Assembly (NCBI GenBank): GCA_910589415.1
Contig: OU342630.1
Coordinates: forward strand, 71,916,186-71,980,185
Source of the DNA: Malachius bipustulatus
Taxonomy: Eukaryota; Arthropoda; Insecta; Coleoptera; Melyridae
Length of the DNA stretch: 64,000 nucleotides
Direction of reading: 5' to 3'
A model generated the notes under the pieces. That model made no database searches. It had not been told where the DNA came from and worked only from the letters and a program-made list of their open reading frames with translations. Below are positions 9,301 to 19,344 of this stretch, piece after piece. The translations under genes were made by a program, and so were the position numbers. Every line of letters starts with the position of its first letter. Position 1 is the first letter of the stretch.

Positions 9301-11764
9301 TCAGTACAATATTTAAAAAAGTAGTATTTTATTTATCATCCGTCTCGTAAAGAAGTATAATACAAGATTGTTTTCTGAAGGTGCAAAAAGACGAAAGCGT
9401 TCTACGGAAAATTTGGAGCGACGACCTGATGCTCAGGTGGAACGATGTTATGCGACGATTCATAAGGCGTCTTTGCAGCCAGGGGAGAAGATCCCTGGTA
9501 AGAATAAATATTTATTCATTATTCTTTTATTCATTAGAAACGTTTGTCATGACTATTTATGTTCTAGAAACATCCGGTGATATTTCTCCTTATGCTACAT
9601 TCCAACTATCCGAACCTAGTACTTTGGCTCAAAATACCATGTTGCATACTTTCATGTATACCGAGCACCCTATGACTGAAGGATGCGCTTCTACTCCTCC
9701 TCCATTAGGAGCTGTTTCATCGGCTTATTGTAATATCGTAAGCATAACGATAAAATGATTTGAAATGGCTGACAATTAATAAATTTTTGGTTTCTTTAGG
9801 CAGATAGTATTTACAAAAGAAGAAGGATGAAAGGCAAGATGGAGATGGACATGGAAGAAAGTGAGTCTGATCAAGATCAAATAGTCTCTAGTAGAACCGA
9901 ATCTTCAAGTCATTTAGATATGAAGCACAAATATGGTAGGTGTCAATATTACCTATAAAAACGTAATTTATACACTTCCTGAAAATGTGAATTTTTAACG
10001 GTTGTTGTTAGTCAAAACTAATTTTATGTAAATTATAATAAAATATGCGCTGACCTAAAGGTTAATTAACATTTTTATATTATAATGTTCATTGATAGCG
10101 CTATAAAATAATAATGACATGTATTTTCAGTTGCGATTTTTTACTATTGTCAAGGTTTTCAAATGTTCTTCGTTTTGGGTTTTACGTTCTTGATAATAAA
10201 AGTATTATTTTAAGTATTATTATTATATTATTATTATTATTTTAGTCAAGGTTTTCATGCATCAATATACAAAGTGGTCAACAATGTTCCTTTGAGATTA
10301 GTATTTTGCCTAATATTTGTAAAATTTTTGACCACTTTGTAGGTATACAGGGTGTCCGGTAAGTACCTCCTAATCTCTCGGGAGCATACAGGGGAGGTCA
10401 AAAAAAACCTAGTCTGTCATAAAAAAAAAATTCGTAAAGTGTCCCCAAACGGAGATATGGAGCCCTAAAAGGGTACCCCGCAATTTACTTTTTTGGCTCT
10501 GACTTTTGAACCGACCTGTATAATTGGATGAAATTTAAATACTTTATAGAGGCCACAAAGAGCCATCAGACCATATTAAAGTCGATGTTTGCCGTCGTCA
10601 GGGAAGTCAGGAACGGACTTACCATCATACTCGTTGAGTCAAAATTTTGACAGGTGTCACTTTACAGAGCTAAAAACTATTTTTTTGAATAGTCTAATAC
10701 TTCATCTTTAAAAAAGGTGCTCTTAATTTATTTCGGTAAAACTGACGGTTTTCGAGATAAATCGGTTTTTAGGAATGCGAAACACTCAAAAGTTACTAAT
10801 GCTAAACACAAACAGGTAAAAATCAGGTTCTTGTTGATAAACCTACCTACATACTGGATTGCTATTGACGGAACTTGGTCAAAATTCGCATAAAAGTCGA
10901 TTTATCTTGAGAACCGCTAGTTTTATCGAAATAAATTAAGAGTACCTTTTGTGAAGATGAATGACCAGTGTATTTAAAAAATAAGTTTTCAGCTCTGTAA
11001 AATGACACCTGTCAAAACTTTGACACAATGAGTGTGGTGGTAAGTCCGTTCCTGACTTCCTTGAGGACGTCAAACATCTACTCTGATATGGCTTAATGAG
11101 TCTTTATGGCCTCTGTAAAAAATAAAAATTTCATCAAAATACACAGGTCGGTTCAAAAGTTAGAGCCAAAAAAGTAAATTGCGGGGCACCTTTTTAGGAC
11201 TCCATATCTCCGCTTGGGGACACTTTAGGAATTTTTTTTTATGACAGACTAGGTTTTTTTTGACCTCCCCTGTATGCTCCCGAGAGATTAGGAGGTACTT
11301 ACCGGACACCCTGTATATTTAGAATTTTGCAACGATTTTAAATCCGCTTACATGTTTTCGAATAGAAGGTGAACTGTCTATCAATTGCAGGTACTAAATG
11401 TCAAGGAACCCAGTCGAGCACCTCGTCAGAGATATCCCCGATGTCCGAGCAGAAGTCGCTGCCACGTCGAAAGCGGTCCAGGTACTTAACCTCGAAAGAA
11501 ATGCATTCTCAGGCCTTTTTCACCAAGAACAATCCTCGTAAATTCTTAGGCCAGGAGAAGCATCCCCACAAGTCAATGTCTGGAGTGTTTATGGACGACA
11601 CGTCCTTCGTGGAGAAGGACCGGCCCATCTCGGAAAAGCAGGAAATAAGCGAAGCCGAATGTGATATTGACATGCTCAAAAAGCGAAAATCGAGTCTATC
11701 ATCGCCAGCTTGGTCCAAGCACACCACTTCGATGCAATCATCTGATTATTCAATTGCGGTTTAA
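49..11764 (+). CDS. Dscam2: Dscam2-type immunoglobulin/fibronectin cell-adhesion receptor, 3' two-thirds
   Basis: Single-pass neuronal adhesion receptor of the Dscam family; family members mediate homophilic recognition in neurite self-avoidance and tiling. Exons read from GT-AG sites: 49-321, 2101-2385 or 2463-2747 (alternatives), 3178-3297, 3358-3531, 3593-4024, 4082-4549, 4604-4756, 4867-5019, 7339-7635, 7689-7843, 8082-8378, 8449-8698, 8755-8898, 8953-9093, 9381-9497, 9568-9737, 9800-9935, 11391-11764 (TAA stop). Phases agree at every junction and give about 1379 residues using one Ig7 exon. Domain order is Ig6-Ig7-Ig8-Ig9-FN1-FN2-FN3-FN4-Ig10-FN5-FN6-TM-tail, the canonical Dscam order. 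The tail has the ISPYATFQL motif remembered from Dscam tails. Assigned to Dscam2 rather than Dscam1/3/4 because exactly two alternative Ig7 exons are present, as in fly Dscam2. Ig1-5 and the start codon lie upstream of the window. Confidence 0.93.
322..2100 (+). other. Dscam2 intron before the Ig7 alternatives
   Basis: A 1.78-kb AT-rich intron. The short ORFs within it (for example 1601-1828) have no recognisable domain and poor codon character. No transposon ends or further Ig7-like cassette were seen in either orientation. Confidence 0.6.
2101..2385 (+). CDS. Dscam2: Dscam2 alternative Ig7 exon A
   Basis: The acceptor tttattccag ends at 2100 and the donor gtaatt starts at 2386. The exon is 285 nt, a multiple of three, and phase 1 on both sides. 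It encodes one Ig fold (VPPKVSPFY, Cys in [28 protein letters not shown]). It is homologous along its length to the next exon, consistent with mutually exclusive use as in the alternative Ig7 exons (10A/10B) of fly Dscam2. It is separated from exon B by only 77 nt. Confidence 0.9.
2463..2747 (+). CDS. Dscam2: Dscam2 alternative Ig7 exon B
   Basis: The acceptor tttctcttag follows a long pyrimidine tract (about 2405-2462) and the donor gtaacg starts at 2748. The exon is 285 nt, identical in length and phase to exon A. It encodes [10 protein letters not shown], Cys in [20 protein letters not shown], and [13 protein letters not shown]. Residues diverge from exon A mainly on the strands that form the Ig7 homophilic face in the family (an inference by analogy). 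Either exon joins in frame to Ig8 at 3178. Confidence 0.9.
3178..3531 (+). CDS. Dscam2: Dscam2 Ig domain 8 (two exons)
   Basis: Exons 3178-3297 and 3358-3531 are split by a 60-nt phase-1 intron. The first encodes VPPRWSVEP, the Cys in LHCQAQG and IIWKKAV, matching the conserved Dscam Ig8 start. The second holds [10 protein letters not shown] and [12 protein letters not shown]. The ORF running past 3297 into the intron is a read-through artefact. Confidence 0.9.
3593..4549 (+). CDS. Dscam2: Dscam2 Ig9, FN1 and FN2 (two exons with a 57-nt in-frame intron)
   Basis: Exon 3593-4024 encodes Ig9 ([25 protein letters not shown]) and the first half of FN1. Exon 4082-4549 encodes the rest of FN1 ([21 protein letters not shown]) and FN2 ([25 protein letters not shown]). 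The intron 4025-4081 (gtaagc...ttag) is 57 nt with no stop in frame, so one ORF runs across it. The 19 residues it would add, hydrophobic and rich in Thr/Leu, interrupt FN1 just before the conserved SW, which argues that it is normally removed. Confidence 0.88.
4604..5019 (+). CDS. Dscam2: Dscam2 FN3 (two exons)
   Basis: Exons 4604-4756 and 4867-5019 are 153 nt each, phase 1. They encode [20 protein letters not shown] and GYKVLYE, then [21 protein letters not shown] and PIYCKTDED. This is the third fibronectin type III repeat in the Dscam order. The intron after it (5020-7338) contains the 5520-7171 transposon. Confidence 0.88.
5520..7171. mobile_element. Non-autonomous DNA transposon with ~330-bp inverted repeats, in a Dscam2 intron
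   Basis: The left arm starts CAGCAGGACCGG at 5520 and the right arm ends CCGGTCCTGCTG at 7171. The arms (about 5520-5855 and 6835-7171) are near-perfect reverse complements, including the blocks around 5575-5660 and 7020-7110. The 980-bp interior is richer in GC, with poly-A/C runs and ORFs of 60-114 codons that resemble nothing I know. I could not define a clean target-site duplication (flanks ...gtctaaca and ggttagt...). Superfamily unresolved. Confidence 0.8.
7339..7635 (+). CDS. Dscam2: Dscam2 FN4 exon
   Basis: Acceptor atcgtcag ends at 7338; donor gtgagg starts at 7636; 297 nt, phase 1. Encodes [35 protein letters not shown] and [20 protein letters not shown]. The 'FWVTAST.IGEGQ.SK' type block is characteristic of Dscam FN4. 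Confidence 0.9.
7689..8378 (+). CDS. Dscam2: Dscam2 Ig10 and start of FN5 (two exons)
   Basis: Exon 7689-7843 (phase 1 to 0) encodes VPAKIISFG, the Cys in SLACDSVGW, and an RGD tripeptide in EWYRGDKP. Exon 8082-8378 (phase 0) encodes the second half of Ig10 ([25 protein letters not shown]) and then FN5 ([26 protein letters not shown]). Ig10 between FN4 and FN5 is the diagnostic Dscam arrangement. Confidence 0.9.
8449..8898 (+). CDS. Dscam2: Dscam2 end of FN5 and FN6 (two exons)
   Basis: Exon 8449-8698 (phase 0 to 1) encodes [20 protein letters not shown] and opens FN6 ([13 protein letters not shown]). Exon 8755-8898 closes FN6 ([20 protein letters not shown]). Splice sites: tattgcag/gtgagt and ttcttag/gtaagt. 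Confidence 0.9.
8953..9093 (+). CDS. Dscam2: Dscam2 transmembrane exon
   Basis: Acceptor tttatag ends at 8952; donor gtaagt starts at 9094; 141 nt, phase 1. It encodes a juxtamembrane segment followed by one hydrophobic helix ([20 protein letters not shown]) and the basic stop-transfer LRSR, continued by KRRKR in the next exon. This fixes the outside-to-inside order of the receptor. Confidence 0.9.
9381..11764 (+). CDS. Dscam2: Dscam2 cytoplasmic tail (four exons) and stop
   Basis: Exons 9381-9497, 9568-9737, 9800-9935 and 11391-11764. The tail begins [14 protein letters not shown] and includes [11 protein letters not shown] and [13 protein letters not shown]. It ends in a Ser/Lys-rich last exon with the terminal residues DYSIAV. 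The final three residues (I-x-V) fit a class II PDZ-binding C-terminus, an inference only. Intron 9936-11390 is filled mostly by a palindromic element. The last exon has no similarity that I can name. Confidence 0.85.
10348..11313. mobile_element. Palindromic Tc1/mariner-type MITE in the last Dscam2 intron
   Basis: Starts CAGGGTGTCCGGTAAG and ends with its reverse complement, flanked by TA on both sides, the duplication typical of Tc1/mariner. The arms run almost to the centre (about 435 bp each, loop near 10795-10880). The mirrored blocks include TGACAGGTGTCA-like and 'gtccgttcctgacttcc' segments. There is no coding capacity. In the pre-mRNA it would form a long hairpin. Confidence 0.88.
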
Positions 11765-12818
11765 ATTAATAATTATTATAAGAAATGTTTGACTATATTA
11801 TATCATTTAATGAATATCAAAATTAATTTTAAGGAATTTTATCTCTATTATTATTAATACTTTTGTATTATATATTTACAAATTTTGGAGTAATTTGTAC
11901 ATGATTTCAAATAGATGAATTATAGATGAAAATAAAAGTTAAATTCTGTATATTTTGATTTCACGGTCTTTATTCTTTCATTTTAGTTAATTTCGAACAC
12001 CCCTACAAATACCATCTTACTGTTTTTCGGTATCCGAAAGAAGTAACGTGGACTTGCTGATATTGATAATATATCACTATATTTACAAATAATATTATGC
12101 AAGTTGTTTTACATTAAAAGCTGTTTAATAACTAGTGGACTATTAATTGAATGATAAAATAAGTGGTATAAGGGACAGCTTTAAAGTCTTAAAGTATCGT
12201 TGCTTAAAATAAATTAATGAGACTGCAATAATTAATATATTAAAATTTATTATCAAACCCGTTACTTCTCAAGGTTTCATTGATTAATTATAATGACTTC
12301 AGTTTGCCACGATGTTTAAAATGAAGAAAATTGAAGGATAATATTGCAAAATTTAAAAGTAGAACATCAATTTAGAATATATTTTTTATTCAACTCATTT
12401 GAGCCTCTCCCAGGAAGACTTTTAAATATTTGTATATTTCCAATACACTATCAGTAATTATTAGCCTTTAAATTCTGCTCTTAGAAATAATCAGCCATCA
12501 GTTGTCCGAAACAATAATATTTATTATTTACATTATTTAATCATTACCTCACTTTTAAAAATTAATAAATATCTGGTTATTTTTAACACTAGACACTATT
12601 TATAAAAAAATACTAATCAGATACGTTAATTACCATTTAAGATGATTTGCCTATGAATTTACACTTAAACATCATACTGTATGATCTTCCATAAACTTTT
12701 CATTTGAAATATTACGGGTGCGTTACATGGGCAAGAAGTCTGAAGTCTACGTAATTTAATTAACGACTAAAAAAGCAGATAAATAAATCAGGTTGATAAT
12801 AATATGGGACACAATCAG
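11765..12818. other. Dscam2 3' UTR and convergent intergenic spacer
   Basis: AT-rich sequence between the stop of Dscam2 and the 3' end of the Tweedle gene on the opposite strand. Apart from the Dscam2 poly(A) signal I see no genes or repeats. Confidence 0.6.
11931..11936 (+). promoter_or_regulatory. Polyadenylation signal of Dscam2
   Basis: AATAAA 167 nt after the stop codon, within an AT-rich 3' UTR. It is the first canonical signal downstream of the stop. Confidence 0.6.
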
Positions 12819-12824
12819 TTTATT
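12819..12824 (-). promoter_or_regulatory. Polyadenylation signal of the Tweedle gene
   Basis: AATAAA on the minus strand, 57 nt downstream of the TAG at 12881-12883. Confidence 0.55.
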
Positions 12825-12880
12825 ATATTTATCACAAAGAAATAGGCAGTAGATTCATTTTAGCAATTTCACCGTCAAGT

Positions 12881-14187
12881 CTACTGTTTCCTGGCCCCAG
12901 GTCTGACTTTGGAGTTCACCAATTTAGTCTCCTCTCCATTTTGTTTTCCATTACCGAAACTATCAGTTAATGCCTGTACATATCGATTATTTAATCCGGG
13001 GTTTCCAATTCCGCCTCCTAATTGACCCGCTAGTCCAGGATATCTCTGGTTCAGCAATAAGTATTGATTAAGGAGCTGATCATCGCCCTGAAGCACCTGT
13101 CCGCCGAATCCTTGACCAGCCCCAAGGCCTTGGAATTGCAAGAGAGCAGGGTTAATACCGCCGTTGATATTAAAAGCACCCGGGTTAAGTCCGTTAAGAT
13201 TTGATATGATCTGTCCACCATCCAGTCCAGCACCACCGGCATTCTGGCCTCCTTTCTTTTGCAATTTTTTGACAACTTCTTCTGCTTCTTGTTCGGTGTT
13301 GTATTTGATGAAAAAGACATCTGGTTTAGTTGGAGGAGTCGATGTTGGTTTCTCCAGTTCGATTGGCGCAAGTTCTTCTGGTTTCTTGACCAATACGTAA
13401 ACAAGTGTCTTTTCTTTGTCTTGTTTAAGTGCAGGGATCGTAAGAGGAGGAGGTGTAACTATTGATGGCGCCTTAATGAAAAGGATCTTTACGTTGGTTT
13501 TAACCGGATCATCCGGTAAGTTGACTCTCAATGAAGGAGACTGGATGTTTTCAGGAGCGGAATAGAAATATAAATGTCTGGCTATTTCTTCGTCTAAATA
13601 GTCTTCGTCATTTAGTTCATCTTCCGCATCAACACTGACGGAATCTGATGATATAAATGATTGTTGAATTCCGCCATTACTACCGGCATCATCTTCTTCA
13701 TTTAATTGTGGAACTCCGAAATTTTTATTGGCATCATCTTCTTCGTTGGCATCGTCATCGTCATTGTTTTGTCTGGTAACTTTATTGTGCTTGAAATAAG
13801 ACTCCTTGGCAGGTTTATTGTGAGCTGTTTTCACTTTGGACTTTCCCAGCAAACCTTCGTTTATTTCAATATGCCGTGGAGTTGGAGTTGTCTTGAATCT
13901 TGCAGGAGCCACTGTGCTTGAAGTTGTTGTAGAAAGAACTTTTATTGACGAGGGGCTCTCCGAGTCTGCGGTGGCTGTCGTCTTCGTAGCTTCTAGATCA
14001 GAACTTTTCTTACTCGCAGCTGTGTCAGAACTTCTAGGCGATACCCTGCCACTAGTCCTGTTGGGCAGCCTTGCACCCGTCACAATCACAATTAAAAACA
14101 GTAGCTGAAACAAATAACGATATGTACTTAAATAAAATTCACAAATTATTCGTAAGCTCGAGCTCTTACCACAATTAAATGCCTCAT
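12881..14187 (-). CDS. Tweedle-family cuticular protein (DUF243)
   Basis: Secreted structural protein of the insect exoskeleton. Two coding exons: 14170-14187 (six codons) and 12881-14104, with a 65-nt phase-0 intron (gtaaga...gtttcag). Splicing joins them into MRHLIVLLFLIVIVTG, a clean signal peptide, so I prefer the ATG at 14187 over an unspliced ORF that starts at 14248. The precursor is 413 residues. Residues ~119-180 are an Asp/Glu/Asn-rich stretch. Residues ~182-288 are the Tweedle domain: HLYFYSAPEN, VKILFIKAPS, EKTLVYVLVKKPEE, PEVYFI-like PDVFFIKYNT. Residues ~291-388 are rich in Gly, Asn, Gln and Leu. The long acidic linker and Gly/Gln tail make it larger than simple Tweedle proteins. 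Single copy here, although Tweedle genes often occur in clusters. Confidence 0.9.
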
Positions 14188-14315
14188 CTTGTCTAACAAA
14201 ATTGAACATTTTTTTGAAGACCAGTTTATTTATATCGTTTCCATCCACCTCCAGATGCTGACAAGGATGAAGCTTGATATGTAACTTTCTATGCGATGAA
14301 GACAGACCAATTTAA

Positions 14316-14323
14316 CCTTTATA
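14316..14323 (-). promoter_or_regulatory. Possible TATA box of the Tweedle gene
   Basis: TATAAAGG on the minus strand about 130 nt upstream of the preferred ATG. Cuticle-protein promoters usually have a TATA box and short 5' UTR, so position and sequence fit. The transcription start is not known. Confidence 0.4.
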
Positions 14324-17097
14324 ATATCAGCGAGGACATAATTTGTATATTTATGAATCTATTTAAATGTCTATAAAATTGTCAGTCTGTAGTGTTGAAA
14401 TAGCAACTGATGCATGCAGAATCTTCTGTGAGACCATAGCAACTCGATATCATACCTATTTCGGATCCTTACTACTAACCGATTGTTCATCCGGTTCTTT
14501 TCCACATTGTATCTTCTCCCGTGAAGGCGCCAGATCAATATAAATTACATTTAGTTATAATATAACAAATTAGGTATAGGTATATGATATATGACTCCTT
14601 ACACAGATCTGACATAGCTGCGAGGTTTTTTTGGAGGAAACGATCTAAGCTGGAAAACATTGAAAATGAAACTTGGTAAATCTTATTCAGTGTATTCAGA
14701 TTGCAATTTTCGCCTCAAAAATTATAATTCATCGATCCACATAAAACATAATCGGTAAATATTTGACCTGCTAATTCTGCGGAATCGATAACTTAGTAAG
14801 ATTATTTATTGTTATACCGTTTATTCGTAATTTATCATAAGTAAGTGCAATGACCTTTCGAAATGATTATTTCTCTCAAATTTTGTTAATGAAGGTTACC
14901 ATAATTTATATGCAGACCAACTTTGATGTGAAAAAGAATTTATTCAATTTTAATGTTAATATAAATCCCGCCTAAAGTCTGAATTTGAAAGAAAGTGTAA
15001 TTATGTAACACATTTTTGCATAAGAACTTTGCATATTTAAAATTAGAGGACGGTAGTGTTGCAAAACAAATGCCGTATTTTTTATATCATTCATTAATTG
15101 TTATGAAATTGATTGTCAAATTGATGAGCCGTTAGTTTCACAATCATTCCGAATTTTATGGTAAATCGATCAGAAATTGGATCCGCATATAAATTATGCA
15201 GACCATAAACTAGAATTACTATATCGGTCAAAGACACACGGCTCTTATATTTTCTTGGTCTGCATGTAATCTTCTTGGTTAGCGAATTTAATCCCATGAG
15301 TTCGTGCGAGAGCATCCCAGAGGATTTGTTTTCTTATAAGGGATTATAAATTAAAATGAGAATGCACCTTTTATTTTTTATACTTACACCTGGTAAACTT
15401 ACAAAAAATATAAACTATGAAATCAAACAGAAAAAATACGATGCAGATGCAATCACTATTTATTTCTAAAAGCACTTTAGTAGACACACCTCGAGAGAAA
15501 AATTAATACATTTTATGTAGATATATCTGAAAATTATCCCCAGGCTGTTGAGATAACATCGACTTAGAGGTTTCTTGTCAAACAACGTTAGAATAGGAAG
15601 ACCTGTAAACTTCCGATCCGGTTTATTAATAAATTCCCATATTGCAAACTATGCCGAAACACAATATGCTTTGCGTTTCACAAATGTAGGTATATTATGT
15701 AGTTTCATCGAAGACAAAACAGGCCTGTTTTATCGCAATTATCGCCAAGCAAAAAATGTTGTCATCGGAATTTTTAAACAAGGGCCAGTTATTATCTTTT
15801 TTATTGAAAAGGCACATGTGCTGCACGGAAATCCCTATGGCGCTCTGGGAGCGGTGCATGAGCGGGAATATAGCAGTAGTTGTGTGTTTACTGCTTTTTG
15901 TTTCCCTTTGAGGGGGTTGATATAATTTTATTATAATAGAAGACTTTCAAATTATTTTTTTGGTTAGTCAAAAATTAAATTTTATAATTCAATTCATGAT
16001 AAAAGTTAAAGGATGTTTATCTAAATAATGGTCACTCGATAAAAATATTCGAGGATATATTTTTATTATTTTATATTAATAAGTATTATCAAAAAGAAAA
16101 GTAAAAGAAAAGTAAAATTACTATTTTTTGTTTTTTTCTTTCAAGTGAATAACTGGTTTGTTTCACCTCGTCTATATAATATGTGCTACCAAAGATTTAA
16201 AACACTATTCTAAAAAGTTTAAAATAATACAAAACTAATCTAAAAATTATCAATCTCGGCCATACAGCCCTCAACTTTAAAATGTTATATTTCTTCTATA
16301 CGCAAGTTTGATTTTTAAATTGAGTTATTTTTTAACACTCTTTAGAATTCATCTACACAAATAACTTTTCTCAATATAGTCAAAAATAAAAGAGATACCT
16401 ACAGCCTTTGATAGTTAAAAAATAAGAGACCAGCCCTGTGATAAATTATGCATGAAGGTCTGTAGAAACCAAAAATTAAGTCAGATAAGAAGATTTTTTC
16501 TAATACTTTTGTTTCAGTTAATCACGCACTTATGAGAATTCATATATTTTCCTGTTAGGAGAAATTAGTTTTCAGGGCAGTTGTAGGTATTAGGTATTTA
16601 GTGCAATTTGGCTGAATTTTCTAGCCTTTGTATTTTTTATTTAATTTCCCTACATTATTTGATTTATGTTATTTTAATATAATTGATTTAATAATTATTT
16701 TAGTTTATTTTCTATTATTTTTTTTTTCTTGTTTACTGAGTATCCTAAGGTAATGCAATTTTTGTTTCGTTTGATCTTTTATCTGTTAAGATTAGCTTAG
16801 TTAACTATCTGAATTTATCACAGGGATGGATTTATCACTGTATCTCTTTTTTATTTTTGACTTAATTGAGAAAATTAATTTGAAAAAGTTTTTTGCCTTG
16901 ATTAATTGCACAGGGTGTGTTGAAAAAAATGACTCAACTTGAAAATTACCCATAATGTTTACGCAAATCCGGGAGGCTGTCCTCATATTCGGGCATCTCT
17001 TGAAAAACGCCTCGAAAAAGAGATTAAATATTCCTGATAGCTCGACTAGGTATGGTATATTTAGTCGAATCGACAGAACAACCCAATTTTCACAATT
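14324..17097. other. Intergenic region without supported genes
   Basis: About 2.8 kb of AT-rich sequence. A 116-codon ORF at 15575-15925 (plus) lies in a slightly GC-richer patch but shows no domain, signal peptide or flanking splice pattern that I can defend. A 73-codon minus ORF at 15094-15315 is equally anonymous. Confidence 0.5.
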
Positions 17098-18246
17098 GAA
17101 GACTAGACTTGAATAAGGGGCTAAGTACCAAATAGCAAAATGTTCAGCAGAGTAAAAAAACTAATTAATTTAACCATTAATAAATAAAAATCTCTGTAGT
17201 TTCAAAATAATGTTTATTTATAACCTTAAAACACATACATAGTGAGAAAAAATACTTAAATCAAAAATGTTTTTAATATAATACAAAAGAAAATGGAATA
17301 AATGGAAAAGGGCTAAGTGCCAATACCATTTTTGTAGACGGTAAGTGCCGGTAACTATGCTGTAATTTTTTCGCAGAAGTGTTGGTGTTCTGGTAAAAAC
17401 AGATAGGGAATCATAGCACGTTTTTAGCTTTTTGGCTGCATTAAGTTGTGGTTTTTTGCTGGAACAGTTTTTCTTTTACGATACACAATCATATTCTTTA
17501 CCAAATATACACCAGATATTTTTATGGAAAGTGTTCAAAAGACGTGGCTCGCTTGATCCCATCTAGAACATGACCGGGCAGAAATACACGTCGAGCCGCA
17601 GACGCTCATCCGTATCAGGTTCACCTCGTACCACCCTATTTCAGACTTCTTTTATGTATAGAACTTTTTTGATGTATACACTTTGGACTAGCATTCCAAA
17701 GGGCGTGTTTCCCGAAAGTATACAACCTGCAGCGATTCAAGGCCAACGTGAATCGACATCTCCGCTCATGCACCGCTCTCAGAGCGTCATAGGGATTTCC
17801 CTGCAGTGCATGTGCAATAAAAATTAAAAATACACGTATTTACACATGTATTTAATTTTTGTGGATCTTTAAATTTCATGCCAGTTCCATACTTTTAATT
17901 TTACTTATTGTTTTTATTGTTTTATAAATTCATTTTATTGTTTAAACCATGCTGCAGGTAAAAATAACACTATATGTCGGGCGACTGTTGCTAGACGAAT
18001 GAAGCAGGAAATAATAGGGAAGTTATTAGCGAAACAACGAAGGTGGCACTTAGCCCTTTCTATAGGAAAAGACGCTTGCGACTTACGCACGTACGCCATC
18101 TGTATCGCCAATTTTTTAGGTGAAATATTTGTTTGGAACTTAGCGCCTTCTAGGGAACAATGCAGCATAGCATTTAACACCTTTTTAAGGAAAAAAACGA
18201 AATTTCTTATTTTTGGTACTTAACCCCTTATTCAAGTCTAGTCTTC
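17098..18246. mobile_element. Non-autonomous DNA transposon with 34-bp TIRs and AATT target duplication
   Basis: Left end GAAGACTAGACTTGAATAAG continues to GGGGCTAAGTACCAAA; the right end at 18246 is its reverse complement with one change. AATT flanks both sides (17094-17097 and 18247-18250). The motif GGGCTAAGT(G/A)CCA recurs inside in both orientations (about 17310, 17340, 18043, 18136), like subterminal transposase-binding repeats. An 85-codon ORF at 17570-17827 is unrecognised. Superfamily unresolved. Confidence 0.75.
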
Positions 18247-18273
18247 AATTTATATTATAATAACACACTTATA

Positions 18274-18506
18274 CAGGGTGAAAAATGAAACTTTAATAAG
18301 TAAGTATGACATCTAAAACAAAAAGAACAGGAAAAAAATTTAATTTTTATGTGCTATTTTATTTACTCAAAAAAATGCGAAAGGACAAAAAATAAAAAGC
18401 TAATTATCTAAATAAAAATTAAACTAATAAAACAGTTTTTTGTTTTAAATGCCATTCTGAACACTGGTGTAAATTTTATTACCCCTAATTATTATAGATC
18501 ACCCTG
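18274..18506. mobile_element. Small mariner-type MITE (CAGGGTG ends)
   Basis: Starts CAGGGTGAAAAATG and ends gatCACCCTG, TA on both sides; about 233 bp and non-coding. Beyond the termini the inverted similarity is weak. Confidence 0.6.
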
Positions 18507-19344
18507 TATATAAAGTTTCTTAGAATCTTATTATAATTTATAGGTACATATGAACGATATAACTTCAAAACGAGTGGAGTCTATAATAATAGTAGGGGAA
18601 GTATGAGGTGGGTCAATGGTTACCATGGAGTTAACAAGCAAAACATCAGAGAAAAACTGACATGGCTTCTGTTTATCTACTCTGTCGTTAGGTTCCGTTT
18701 ATTATTAACTCTTCGTGGAGTGCGACAAAGAGTTTTCAGTGAAAAATAATTATCTAGTTGGAAAAATTGGTAAATCACGTTGGCAGAATTGATGCCGACA
18801 TTATAAGCTTCCGTGCTTCAATTTTAAGATGAGTTTGTTAGTGAATGGACGTCAAAGTCAGATAATATCCATTCTTGATTCGTGTAATAATAATTGTTTC
18901 CATTTTTAATTATTGTTGTATGAACATTAATATAAATCGTGCGGTTTTTTTCAAGGATGTTAAAAGTTTATTCATATTTTTATAATTATTTATTTTCGCA
19001 TAATTATTGCAATAATTGAAATCATACCTAATCTAATAGTGATACAAGAAACGGTAATAACCCAGACATTGCAAGTGTTTTTTTTTTAATATTTGATATT
19101 TCATTTAATAATGAGTTTCTTTAACAAATTTTTTATTGGATTTGACTTTTTTTGTCTCGTTATAGGGGCAATAATTTTTCTTCCAAAAAATTCAAATAAA
19201 CTCTCTTAAATACCATCACTAGTAGGTTACTATTAGACGTGTATGTAATGTTAATTGACAGTGAGATCCACAAGTCTAATTAGTTATTTTAATCAACAAC
19301 TAATAATTATTACACACACTTCTGTTTTCTGTTATTGTCTTTTA

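Noticed and set aside
12881..14248. Unspliced 455-codon ORF as the Tweedle protein
   Set aside because: Its first 48 residues include intron sequence. Splicing at 14169/14105 gives a perfect signal peptide from the ATG at 14187, in a different frame from the start at 14248.
15575..15925. 116-codon ORF as a gene
   Set aside because: No recognisable motif, no convincing splice sites or poly(A), and composition only slightly different from its surroundings. Kept only as an anonymous note.
17570..17827. 85-codon ORF in the AATT element as its transposase
   Set aside because: Too short, with no DDE, zinc-finger or helix-turn-helix pattern.
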